Shown one piece after another: positions 46,463 to 56,883 of a stretch of DNA of 64,000 nucleotides. Below the pieces are notes generated by a model. The model was not told the DNA's origin. It ran no database searches and saw only the letters and a list, made by a program, of their open reading frames with translations. Position 1 is the stretch's first letter. The number at the start of each line of letters is the position of its first letter. The stretch covers positions 3,596,001 through 3,660,000 of the forward strand of contig CAUWAG010000018.1 of the NCBI GenBank assembly GCA_963556695.1, given 5' to 3'. The stretch is from Anthostomella pinea (Eukaryota > Ascomycota > Sordariomycetes > Xylariales > Xylariaceae). A program made the position numbers and the translations under genes.

Positions 46463-48212
46463 ATGGCACATACAAACCGTGAGATGAGCTCTGGACCACC
46501 GCCACTCGACGATTTGCAGCAATCGCGGTATTACTATGCGACTTTGACTATTTCGCCCGACTCTGAGGATAAGATGCAGACCGTGAAGATCAAAGAGGGA
46601 CCGGCATACGTGCTGCAGTGGACGGACCGGGAGGTCTCTAGGGATTACCTCAATAGCGCCGGGGAGCTGCGATACAAACTTCAGACGGCAACTGGGGCGG
46701 AACGACAGTTGTTCGTGATGCATGGCCTGCCGGTCGACTATCTCGAGGTGCTGGGGGATATGCTGGATATTGATCACTACTTCATCGAGGCCCATATTCG
46801 CAGACGGAACTACAGACCTCTGATCAATCCCCGCCGAGACAGGGCAGCCTCTTTCGCACATTTCGATTATCCGGAGCTGGTGCAGACCACTGGGGTACAG
46901 GCCGAAGAATTAGACGGCACGTCGCATTCGGACGACGTCGTGACGGATCCTCCCAGATACATGCTCTCGGATGCTGTTGAGAGTGCGGAGTTCTGTCGTG
47001 CTTCGCTGTGGCTGGGCCAGAAGGCAACCGGTATGTCAAGTCGACCACATCGTCCCGTCTGGCATCTGACCTGAATTAGTACTGTTCTTGGATCGTCCGT
47101 CTTGGGACATTTCATCCTCAGGGCTCTGCAAGGCGCAATACTGCACAGGGCTGAGCACGACTGTCCCAGAAGAAATGGACATATCTAGAACTGCCGCTGT
47201 GAGGGAGACACCGAATCTAGAGACCCTACTCCACGACAACCTCGTACAGAACTGTGCAGGTCCCGGCGTCATAGCACAGCTGCTGGAAGATATCGCTGTG
47301 CGCCAGTGGCTCGAATTCTTCGAAGCCACGTCCGCGTCTATCCCAGCAGACTCGGGCGAGGCCACAGCCCTCTTGTACTTGCAGACACAGAACTGCCTAG
47401 AGCGCAACCTCGCTGCCTCGAACTTCAGAAACCGATCGCGCGGACCCGGAGTTTCGACATCTGAATGGGAAACACTGCTAACCCGCGCGTCCCGCAGGGC
47501 GCAACTACTAAGCCACCTGATTCCTCCCATCGCCAGCATCCAGATCCCACCACCCGTACCCCAACCCAAGATCAAGACATCAAGAAAACCCGCGAATCCC
47601 GATGCAGACTCTTCCACGGACGACAAGAAGTCGGATTCCGAAAATACACGCAGTCTCGACCGCGTCTCCTACATGGGCGGCGTCCTGCTCCCGCTGTCCA
47701 TCGTGTCCGGCATCCTCTCCATGGGCGACGACTACGGGCCCGGCGGGCCCGAGTTTTGGATCTTCTGGGCCGTCGCCGTCCCGCTGACGCTCGTCACGCT
47801 GCTGGTCATCTACGCGGACTCGATCCGCAAGGCCGAGGTGTGGATCATCGAGGACGCTACTGGTTCCGGCCCCGGCTCTGAGGTCGAAAACGAGATTGTG
47901 AATGAGAAGCCGTCGACGCCGCGGCTGGAGGCGGCTATGCCGATGAGCTATAGTGCGACAGTGCCTCCTGTTAGTAACCGCTTCGCTACGTATTCGCTTC
48001 GGCCGGAGGATACACACGGGGACGAGGACAAGGACGAGGATGGGGGCGGCGAGCAAGCGACGGTGGTGCAGAAGATGTGGCCTGCGGCGAAGGACGGGAG
48101 GTGGTGCAAGAAGGAGCTAGGGTGGATGGGCGCGTGCGCTACGGTGTTTCGCGTCTATAAGCTTAAGAAGGGTGTGCTGCCTCCAGGTGCGAGGCGTTCG
48201 AGGACTGCTTAG
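46463..48212 (+). CDS. CorA-like membrane protein
   Basis: Two exons: 46463-47030 and 47080-48212; 1701 nt, 566 residues. A long soluble N-terminal region (DYLEVLGDMLDIDHYFIEAH IRR is typical of fungal CorA-like proteins) is followed by two membrane segments near residues 387-405 (GGVLLPLSIVSGILSMG) and 416-437 (FWIFWAVAVPLTLVTLLVIY). This arrangement is that of the CorA/ZntB metal-ion transporter superfamily as seen in many expanded fungal members. The GMN signature after the first segment is replaced by SMGDDY, so Mg2+ transport should not be assumed. The C-terminal tail is long, acidic then basic. It could instead act in signalling or be a divergent channel. Confidence 0.75.
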
Positions 48213-48943
48213 GGTTAGGGGGTGAATGGGTCTTATGGAGTTGACTGAGTTGGAATGGGTTTTGGGAGGAGTTGTTGGCCTGAGCTACTGGAGGCGCGGT
48301 TTGACGATCCCCTGTGAATAAGCATTGGTGGTTTTTCTATTTGTATGTTATTACCAAGAGAGATGGGTGTCTATAGTAGTATATTTGCTATCAATGAGCC
48401 ATTCTAACCCTTGACTTTCAACTGCCTTGCCCAGTAGGAGATGGCCGTCGCCGTGAATACCCCTTGAGCGTACCCAAGACAGTGCTCTATTCACTTCGAA
48501 CTACTTCTCTGGCGACACGAGGGTCGTCCTGCCTATGTCTCATGGTATAGGACAGGTGCTTAACCAGACGTTCCCAGGCCATCTTCCCCAAGCCCAGAAC
48601 ATCCGCTGCATAACCTGCTATATTCAAGTGCGTGATCATTATGCCCGTCAGCATCGATACAGAGCCGGTCGACTCCTATTAAACTTGTAGGTGGTTGATC
48701 ACTCTATACCGGAATACCAGCTGGAGCTATCGGTCGTGGCTGTCGGTCTCATCGACTACATCAAAACCAGTCGTGCGGCTTTCACCACTGCGTCTGGGGG
48801 GACCATCTTGATAAGGAACCTCGTGAGTTTCGTCAGCTCATAGGCACGAGAGGATACTGGCAGGGTAGGTACTCGTCTTTGAGACGTTGGTATGCTCAAT
48901 GGTCTAGGTACCCGTGCATAAAGCCCGTGGCCACAGGTCTGTA
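48213..48943. other. Intergenic region left of the MITE
   Basis: 3' flank of the CorA-like gene. One minus-strand frame (48756-49007) runs into the inverted repeat and is not credible. Nothing else is seen. Confidence 0.5.
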
Positions 48944-49438
48944 ACGGCGGAGGCCCCCCGAATGGGACAGCCCCCCCAATGGGACAGTTCCCCCACCAAA
49001 ATCGCAATATTGCAACCCTTATAACTTAGCCGAGAATAATCGCACGATATATCCGTTTAAACGAGAATATTCGTATTTTTTTCTAAATCTGTAAAGCAAA
49101 GCTGCTCATAGTAACTTATGTATATAACAAAAGTTATAATAAAATGAAGTTTTACCCTTACTAAATTTTTGCGGCAAGGCTGCGGCAAGGCTGGTTTTCC
49201 AGACCTTTTAGTGGGAGCAAGGCATGCTTTAAGTTCATAGTACCGCTATTTAATCAATACGAAAGCGGTACTTAATAGCCTACATATCACGAAAACACCA
49301 AGGAAAGGGGATTCCAGCGTAATATTTACAATATTTACAGCTCCATTAGTCATGGAGATATGTAAAAGTGAACATGGTGATATTTAGTGTGGGAACTGTC
49401 CCATTGGGGGGGTTGTCCCATTTGGGGGCCCCCGCCGT
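48944..49438. mobile_element. TA-flanked MITE-like element (Tc1/mariner-pogo type), 495 bp
   Basis: The ends are inverted copies of about 52 bases: left ACGGCGGAGGCCCCCC... GGGACAGTTCCC, right as its reverse complement up to GGGGGCCCCCGCCGT, with only a few substitutions and one indel. Each side is flanked by TA (48942-48943 and 49439-49440), the target duplication of Tc1/mariner/pogo elements. The arms contain the tandem word AATGGGACA twice. The interior is strongly AT-rich and has no coding capacity, so the element is non-autonomous. Confidence 0.85.
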
Positions 49439-49440
49439 TA

Positions 49441-50322
49441 CCGTAGCAGTCGCTTCGATAATCCACAAGACGGCATTGTCTCTCTCTCCTTCAGCTGGCT
49501 ACTTGACAGTCAAAGATGCAGTCGACATCGAAGACTGACGATCGTCATTCACTCCAGTAATCTAAAGTCCTCCGACAAGTGGAGGTAAAGGGGGCACGTA
49601 TGGTCTCCTGACATGAATAAGGGGGAGCTCCCCAGCAGCCACAATAGGGGGGGCGGGGCACCACTGCCCTTACCTCAGTTCATCAGCAGGATGGATTGTA
49701 ACGACATATGGCCAGCCACCACCGAAATCCACGGACAAGCCATAATCAGCCACATCCCAGTTGGCTGACCCAGGTCGCCTGTACTGAGATAACACGTGAT
49801 CTCGATAACACTGCACTTCATCATGCATCACCGCGGGCAGCCAACCACGAAAATACCTTAGCGAAGACTAACTGCGCCAATTTCACCAGGGTATCATGAG
49901 ACGGCGCTGTATCAAGTCGTTCAACAAGGCTGGCTCGCTTGCAGAGATATTGCGGTCGCGAGTCGAGTGGCAAAGAGCTGTGATGTCTCAAATCAGATGT
50001 TTTTATAATGGAAGTGCAGCTTACCACGAAGGTAACAGCATCAAACTATAAAGCGAGCGACAGCCACGAAGGCGATATGAACGAAGCGAAGGCGACATGA
50101 ACCAAGCGAATGTTACGAGTATATTCCAAGCTCCCAGTCCCCCATGTTTTCATCCCCCTGGACCTCTCTCTCTTTACCGCATCTCCTTCAGAAGGCAACC
50201 ACAAGCCATCATTCTTGTCATCCCGCCAGAAGGTGGGCCACCGTGAAACGGCAAAAGGGGCAGCCACAACCCATACCAGTCAGGTACGCCTGCGTGCCCT
50301 TGCCGGCGAGGCCATGGACGTC
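49441..50322. other. Region right of the MITE
   Basis: GC-run text (GGGGGAGCTCCCC near 49622 and a G-run at 49648) and a short direct repeat of GAAGGCGA(T/C)ATGAAC near 50070-50100. Short frames are unconvincing. Confidence 0.4.
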
Positions 50323-50712
50323 TTAAGAGCTGCAGGTGATGTCGTTCTCGCTGGTGCAGGCGCAGTGCGTGCCAGCGTCGCAGTGTCGGTCAAGGGCCCA
50401 CTTGCCATTGACACAGTGCAACTGTGATGAATGTGTTAGCAAGTGAATGGCCTCTCGCTGCAGACAAAGGAAGCATGGAACGAGATGTTGAGAGGTGGAT
50501 GATGAACTTACGATAGAGCGGGGGTTGACCCTGCCGCAGATGTGAGGTGCGTTGCCACCCGCACCGACGTTGCAGCTATCGCCCTGGTCGGCCTTACGGC
50601 TACAGATGTCAATGCCGCGCTTGAAGACGGTGTCCTCGGCGGAAAGGGGCCCGGCCATGGCGGACAAGGGCATGAGGGCGGCGAGAAGGCCGGCGATCTT
50701 GATGAACTGCAT
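50323..50712 (-). CDS. Small secreted eight-cysteine protein
   Basis: Two exons: 50512-50712 and 50323-50421; 300 nt, 99 residues. The start MQFIKIAGLLAALMPLSAMA is a clear signal peptide (residues 1-20). The mature protein has eight cysteines (DIC, DSC, HIC, HC, HC, HC, AC, TC), which could form four disulfides, and a likely dibasic site near the N-terminus (FKRG). The 90-nt intron (GTAAGT...CACAG) happens to be in frame and free of stops, so the unspliced frame appears continuous; the donor and acceptor are strong, and removing it takes out two further cysteines. The intron-retained form would be a 129-residue product. No family is recognised. Class: small secreted cysteine-rich protein, effector-like; function unknown. 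It lies in the gene-poor segment between two repeat-like elements. Confidence 0.75.
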   Translation of the reverse strand: MQFIKIAGLLAALMPLSAMAGPLSAEDTVFKRGIDICSRKADQGDSCNVGAGGNAPHICGRVNPRSIVSSSSTSQHLVPCFLCLQREAIHLLTHSSQLHCVNGKWALDRHCDAGTHCACTSENDITCSS

Positions 50713-52766
50713 GGCGATGGTGGGGTGTTGCTGTTGCTGTTTGGCTTGGGCGTTGGAGGTGAGCTGGGTAAATAGATGGTGGATGAAAGTCTTGTGCGAT
50801 GATGAGCGAGAGAAAAGAAGTCGAGAGGGTAGGGTGAGGATGGCCCCTTTATACACCACGGTCGGCAGTCCTAGCCAGTCCTAGGCCGTCGAGCATCGTG
50901 ATGTACTAAAGTCACAGAGGCGAGAAGGACTCTTGCTTGCCTCCTGATCGCCGGCTCAGGTCGGCGACCAATACTTGTCTGATTGTACCAGACTGCTCGC
51001 GCATCGGATCGTCGGTCTTTGGCGTTATGGATTCAATGCTCCAAGGCTGAGCTCTGCAAGGCTGAACTTGAGGAAAAACATGATGTTATCAATGCGGTCA
51101 GCAGCTGGGCAGCCTTTAGCGTAGAGGACACAATCCTCCAAGCCTTGGGAATAACATCATGTTACCTGTCAGCACTATTTTAGCCGGTCAGGTGGCTGCA
51201 ACTGAGAGGGGATGAAAGGGGTCAAAGGGGTCCTTGGATGTACGGAGATAAAATGAGCCTTGGATGCCAGATCAAAGGATATGCCTGACCTTGTCTCCAG
51301 AGTGTGTATTTAGTGGTAGATGCCAGCCCCTGACCTATGGGTTGATCTATCCATACAACCCACCATCACCCCCACATACATCTGTCCCTGACTTTCCACA
51401 TAAGCCATGTAACACGGGCAGTCTCTGGCAGCCAGAATACAAATACTTGAAGCCCCAGGACTAGTTAGCATTATGGGGCTCATGTAGCAGACCGGAAGGC
51501 TTTGGTCTAGGACGAGATCTTTCGGGGATAATCATCTTGCAGTCCTTTGGGTTTTATGGTGGCTGTTCTTCCAACGTTTACTGATGCTGGATGTGGTGGA
51601 CATCTTACCACAGTGGTAAGATGTCCACCACATCTAGGCTGCCCTATGTACCCTAGGGAGAGCTGGGTCCTGCCATCAATGAATCAATGATACTCGTAAA
51701 AATGCTGGGCAACGTACCTGCGATCCGAACAAGACTGAATCTTTTCTGGCCGCCATACCAGCATTTCGAGAGAGTAGGGCTCAACATATGTGTATGGTGA
51801 CATGATGGGTTACTGCTTTACCAGAGAAAAGTCTTTTGTTCATACCGACGAGGTCTAACAGATCTGGACCCCTGGCTTATTAGAACTGTCGTATGACATG
51901 AAGCTGCCGCAACCTTATCAATGTCTAAAACATGGGGCAGTGAGCAGCTGAAGTTCTATGTAGTACGCCTCAAAGTAGGGGTTAGTAAGCAGCTGCAGCT
52001 ATGTGTACATATGATATGATCGAATTCCAGGCGAAGCGAGGTGCATTCTGTCAATTAAACCAATCAAGATGCTAAGAACGTCGTTGTCAACTTGTCGTTA
52101 CCTAATAATTCCCTGTAACACGACGTTCTAGAACGCCTCATCATATTCAAGACGTCACGGCAAGCAGCCGCGGGTGGAGGGCGGATAGCAATGAGACCAA
52201 AGAGCGAAAACATCGCAACGGTCTCGTCACCGTCTTCTTCGTCGGTCCCGGGAAAAGGGGACAGTCCTAGGTCGTCTATGTCCTAATACCATACCGGAAC
52301 TTGCAGGTCTTAGTAAACTGTCGCTCAACCATTCCATAGGTTTCCAATCTCAAAGTGAGCTTCCGCGGATCAAAATCATAGTCGGTAGGTATTTTCGACG
52401 TTTAGATTGGTTTCAACTGTCAAGTGAACATCCGTAGACTGTCGATTAATCGTGGTTTCTCAATTTGAATATGTGTTGATGTTAGGAAGTACGAACCATT
52501 AAGCGACGGTTGGATCCGCCAACTCCTGGTATGGTAAGCGAGGATTGGGAGAAGGCGTCAGCCACGTGTCAATCGTGGCGCTCGAGGGAACGCGTCTTAC
52601 ATGGGGTACAACAACCTTGCATGTGAGATACCCGACTGTCAACCTTGCAAATGGGATCCACAACGGTTACCTATCTACCAGGTACTTTTTGATCCCAACC
52701 CACCTGCATCTCTTTGCTGCCCCGATCACGCTTGCGGCTCGCGACAGCGGTCAATCACCACCCACC
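50713..52766. other. Gene-poor 2-kb region
   Basis: Promoter side of the small secreted-protein gene, then DNA without a supported gene. It holds an imperfect stem (AACATGATGTTAT near 51078 paired with ATAACATCATGTT near 51155) and the perfect palindrome at 51590-51634. The last ~200 bases are the DAD3 promoter. Confidence 0.45.
51590..51634. repeat. Perfect palindrome, 22-bp arms around one base
   Basis: Left arm GATGTGGTGGACATCTTACC AC (51590-51611), centre A, and right arm its exact reverse complement (51613-51634). As RNA or single-stranded DNA it would fold into a 22-bp hairpin. No gene overlaps it. Confidence 0.95.
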
Positions 52767-53200
52767 ATGGACCAGCCAGGCGCCAATCCGCTGCTCTCGC
52801 CGCCGGAGCTCACGCCGCTCGAGCAGGAGGTGCTGGACGAGTACGAGCGGCTGGCCGAGAACATGAAGAAGGCAAGCTTTCTACCCACCTACCTACCTGT
52901 CCCCCCCTCCCTCCACCTTCTCATTACTCAATATCAGCCAAACCCTGCCGTCATCACAAACTTCCAGACCCAAAACAACCAAACCAAAAACGCAATCCAG
53001 CTAACCAGTGGCCCCGCGCTCAAAAACAACAGCTCGCCTCCATCCTCGACACCATGGCCGGCCAGCCAACCACAGAAATCCTCGACGGCCTGCGCGAGCT
53101 GGAGCGCAAGACGAGCCTGGTGTTCACGCTGCTCAAGGCCAGCGTCTACAGCATCGTGCTGCAGCAGGAGATTGACTGGGGCGACCAGAACAGGCGTTGA
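52767..53200 (+). CDS. DAD3: DASH complex subunit Dad3
   Basis: Two exons: 52767-52871 and 53033-53200; 273 nt, 90 residues. The intron is GC-AG (AAG|GCAAGC ... AACAACAG), joining ENMKK to LASILDTMAGQPTTEILDGL. The text LTPLEQEVLDEYERLAENM and ELERKTSLVFTLLKASVYSI VLQQEI matches Dad3, a small helical subunit of the DASH/Dam1 ring that couples kinetochores to spindle microtubules in fungi. Length fits the family. Because the donor is GC, gene finders restricted to GT would read into the intron and give a wrong or missing protein. Confidence 0.9.
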
Positions 53201-53836
53201 GCGTAGGGCAGGGCCGGCCCGACAGACGAAACGAGAACGAGAACAAGCACATGAAGAACACGTGGACTGGAAAGAGTTATTAGTTGACTTGATGGCCGGG
53301 AGCGGATCTGTGCTGGATTGGGCCTGGGCTCGGTCGGGTGGTAGTGACCAAGTACCCAGCCGCAACCCACCGCTGTGCCACACCTTGTGCTTACAAGAAG
53401 AACTGCAATGCTGAGAGGACGCTGGCTCATGGTGGTCACAATGCGGGCATACAGCTGCTGGAAGCTGGCGGATTGCAGGAGCTGAAGGCTCTGGTCTAGG
53501 ATATGCCAGCCGATGCCACCGCAAGACCTGTGTATCCCCTTCCCGGTTTGCGGCAGCTATGACAGGGAAGGATGAAGACGACTGCGACGTGTTTGACGAC
53601 CCGTTCAGAACTTTGGTAAAAATGATGAGACTGTGGAAGATAGCAGTGGGAATGACCATACAACGATGTTGCCCATACAGCACACGGAGATGAAGAGAGA
53701 TACCCCAGACCAAAACAGATGCAATATATACACAATAGAAAAATGCGCCGCGCAATGCGAGTTTGATTGTGACGATGGGCTTATGTGCGTTCTTATCTAC
53801 GCGGATTTGATTTTGTACATTGGTACAGTACACCTA
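53201..53836. other. Convergent 3' intergenic region
   Basis: This lies between the ends of DAD3 and the uS5m gene. The frames seen are extensions of unspliced reading and show no domain. Confidence 0.5.
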
Positions 53837-55210
53837 TTAATACACGTTGCCGCCGTAGTACACCTTACGTACATCCACCAGCTTCTTGCCACGGCCGATG
53901 GCGAGCTCATTGGGGTCTTTCTGGCTGGTCAAGGCCTGCAGGCAGGCCTTGACCGAGTTCATGGGGTTTCGGGCGCGCGGCATCTTGGCGGCGATGTCGT
54001 GGATGCCGACGCTGCGGAAGATCTCGAAGAGCCGGTGGGAGGCGCGGAGACCGAAGCCTGCGAGAGGAGAGGAGAGTGGGTTAGCTTGCGGTTCCATGTA
54101 CTAACTCGGTTCTGATCAGGGACTGGATGGATGGAATTACTCACCGGGTGGACGCGAGTCGATCTTCACGATGGTGGCGCCGACCTTCGCCGTCACGGAG
54201 CCGAAGATGGTCCGGTCCTCGTACCTGCGTATGGGCTGCATGTTCTGGATGGCTAGCAGTTTGGCCTTCATCTGCGCGACGGCAGGCTCGACCGACTTGG
54301 CCTCGCCGACGCCGAGGCGGCCGTTGCCGTTGCCGGCGATGGCCAGAACCCACATGCTCCGGATCTTGCCCAGACGCGTCTGGTTGTCGACGTTGCGGAT
54401 GACCAGGATCTTGGTCGAGATGCTGAGGATGTCGCGGACGCTCAGGCCCGTCCGCCGCTTCAGGTCCTGGTACAGGCCCTGGTCGTCCAGCCCTTCGTCG
54501 GCCGGGTCGATCGGCGGCTTGTACATGCCCTCGACGCCGGCTAGCTTCTTGCCCAGCCCCGGCGCCAGGGCCGTGTTGGACGGCTTCTTGTCGGTCATGG
54601 TCGTCGGATCGTTCCAGTACTTGGCCTGTTCCATTGACAAGTTGACGCGCTCGTTCAGTATTTTCTCTATCTCCTGCTCCGACATGTTTTCGAAGTTGAC
54701 GTCCTTCGGTATCAGGTTCTCGAGCAGCTTGGTCAGGTCGTCGGCGTGCTCCTCCTGCGTCATGAACCTTCCGTTCGGGTCGGGTGGTGGCAGAGTATTG
54801 GGCCGCTTGTCGATGATGGGTTGGATCTTGCTGAAGTCGTCCAGGTACGGTAGCCTGTAGGGGTCTTTGCGTATCCGGCCTTGTATCGTCAGGTCCTTCG
54901 GGTCGACGGCCGCCTCACCCGCCTCGAGGGCTACCATCTGCTCCGGTGTGTACCTCTCCCTCAGGATATCCATCTCCTCCGGCGTGTACTTGGGAAACAT
55001 CTTCTTGCTGTACTCCTCGACCTTCTCCGGCGTCACCAGTCCCATCTCCTCGGCTCGTATGCTCTTGAAGCGCGACTTATGTTTCGCGGAAAGCTGTGTC
55101 GAGCTGTGGAAAGGGGCGGCATGGCATCTCGGTGTTGCGCCTGCTGCCGGTTGGCCCGTCGCGGCAAAGCGCCGCGAAAGCAGACATCGTGCTGGTCGTA
55201 CGACGCTCAT
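53837..55210 (-). CDS. MRPS5: Mitochondrial ribosomal protein uS5m (S5 family)
   Basis: Two exons: 54145-55210 and 53837-54057; 1287 nt, 428 residues. The start MSVVRPARCLLSRRFA is the first in-frame ATG and begins an Arg-rich mitochondrial targeting peptide. A long fungal-specific N-terminal region precedes the S5 RNA-binding domain (KILVIRNVDNQTRLGKIRSM WVLAIAGNGNGRLGVGEAKS, about residues 275-330) and the S5 C-terminal domain (GFGLRASHRLFEIFRSVGIH DIAAK, about 356-400). uS5 sits in the small mitoribosomal subunit near the decoding site and mRNA entry. The single intron falls between the two S5 domains. Confidence 0.93.
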
Positions 55211-56189
55211 CGCATCTCTGGCACCCGTAATAGCCGCAGTCGGATCGGGTGACTGCAATTGCGACAAAGGAATGGTCGGTCGTGGTCGCGCAGGTAATGA
55301 GAGCTTCACTCAGTCGCTAACTATTTTTTCAGAGCTGCCGATGGATGCAGCTGCAGGCCCGGGCCCGGTCCACGGTGCTGCCAAAACGCGGGTTTATTGT
55401 TCCGCCGATTGCCCCTGCTGCTGGAGAACGGCTACCGCGTATGATTGGTCGAGCTCTGCAGGTGGTCGTTGAGCCCCTGACAGGGGTAGCTCGACCAAGA
55501 AACCTCAACCTCCAATTCTTCATCTCGATGGTGCACTTACAGCTTATTCCTAGCTTCCTTCCCCCGGATTGCAATTGATGAACTCATGAACAAGTGTTTA
55601 GGATTCCATCTGCATGTCCAACTGAACCTCCCACGCGCTCATGATTTCCCCAATTTGACCCCTAACACACCCCCAATTGGCCGCGCAGCATCAGTCGACT
55701 GTGCCGCAGGTCTGAAACGCATGAGTTTCATAGGGTTCAAACATCACCACCGTCCCTCAGCAGTGGACACGGCGACGGGCCAGGCCTCGCACAGAGACCC
55801 TGTTCGTAAAAGGTATCGGAAGATATCCAGACGCCCTCTGGTTTCGAGTTGTGACTGTCGTACTTCGCCCGACCAAGTCTGGTCGGCCGCGTTTCTTCTT
55901 TCTGTCTTCTCTTATCTCCTACGTCTTGAGGCTGGTAATCTATCACCATCACACCTATTCCGTTCTTCTTCTTCTTCTTCTTCTTATGCGTGTGACTGGT
56001 GCACCCAGAATCCGTAATAATCAACTGCTGGTCAATCTACGCTCTTTAACCCATCCGCTGCTCTGCTCCAGACGAGCTCGATATCCCACCGCCCCCGAGT
56101 CAAGCGCAATCGTACCCACGAACAAGCCCACGCCAAATCCACCTCAAGTCCGCAAGCCCAGCATACATAAACCCACAACAGCAGCCACC
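55211..56189. promoter_or_regulatory. Divergent promoter region (uS5m / small membrane protein)
   Basis: Nearly 1 kb between two divergent starts. It contains a 9-bp inverted pair (GGTCGAGCT near 55448 with AGCTCGACC near 55489) and a TTC/CTT microsatellite at 55963-55985. Plus-strand frames upstream of 56190 have no domain. Confidence 0.45.
55963..55985 (+). repeat. TTC trinucleotide microsatellite
   Basis: About seven consecutive TTC units, in the probable promoter or leader of the small membrane protein gene. Confidence 0.85.
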
Positions 56190-56453
56190 ATGTCCGGCCA
56201 ATTCGGGTTCATGTCCAAGATCGGCGCGACCGACGAGGCCGTCGCCGTGCTCAACGACCAGCCCTACGTCTTCACCATCCTCGTCGTCGTGCTCGTCATC
56301 ATCATCGCACAGATCACCCTGCACTGGTACATCCACTACGCCACCATGAAGCCCGAGCAGAAGAAGAAGAAGGCCGAGAGCAAGGGCCTCTTCGGCCTCT
56401 TTGGCGGCGGCGGCAAGAAGAAGCCCACGGGGAAGCCGCCGGCGATGCGATGA
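56190..56453 (+). CDS. Small single-span membrane protein, unknown function
   Basis: A single exon of 87 residues starting in the context CACCATGTC. One hydrophobic segment lies at residues 27-45 (VFTILVVVLVIIIAQITLHW). It is followed by a strongly basic tail with a Lys run (EQKKKKAESK), a Gly/Phe stretch (GLFGLFGGGGKKK) and PTGKPPAMR. By the positive-inside rule the tail should be cytosolic. I do not recognise a family. The strong start context, C-ending codon bias and clear protein layout support it being real. The open frame extends upstream, but those codons show no coding character. Confidence 0.65.
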   Translation: MSGQFGFMSKIGATDEAVAVLNDQPYVFTILVVVLVIIIAQITLHWYIHYATMKPEQKKKKAESKGLFGLFGGGGKKKPTGKPPAMR

Positions 56454-56883
56454 GGCGGGGTACCTCCTCGTATGGGGTCTCAAAGGAGGCTTGGAAGATA
56501 CTCGGCAGCGCACTACTCGAAACGTCTCGGTTGACCTCGATAATACATCAGCGAGTACGATGGCCATCACACGATGAGCGCAACTCGCAAGCGGACGCAT
56601 GGTGTGCCAAGTTGGAAATACGCAGTGAACAGAGATGGATGGCATTTCAAGGGTGATTGCGAGCACGCATCATAAACTTGGAAGGTCCGCCATTGGGAGT
56701 GCTGGATGACTGCAGGCTGTATCTGGCACTATAATTATTATATGTTCGCTTCTTCTGTTATGTACAGTCAATATTGCTCAAATGACCCTGCATTTGCGTA
56801 GTCCATTGCTCGTCATACTGTGGCAGCTCATCTTCGTCCAACTTCGGATATGACTCGAATCCTCCGTGGAATCATGGAGATTC
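56454..56883. other. Convergent 3' intergenic region
   Basis: Flanks of the small membrane protein gene and the chromo-like gene. No gene or repeat is seen. Confidence 0.5.
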
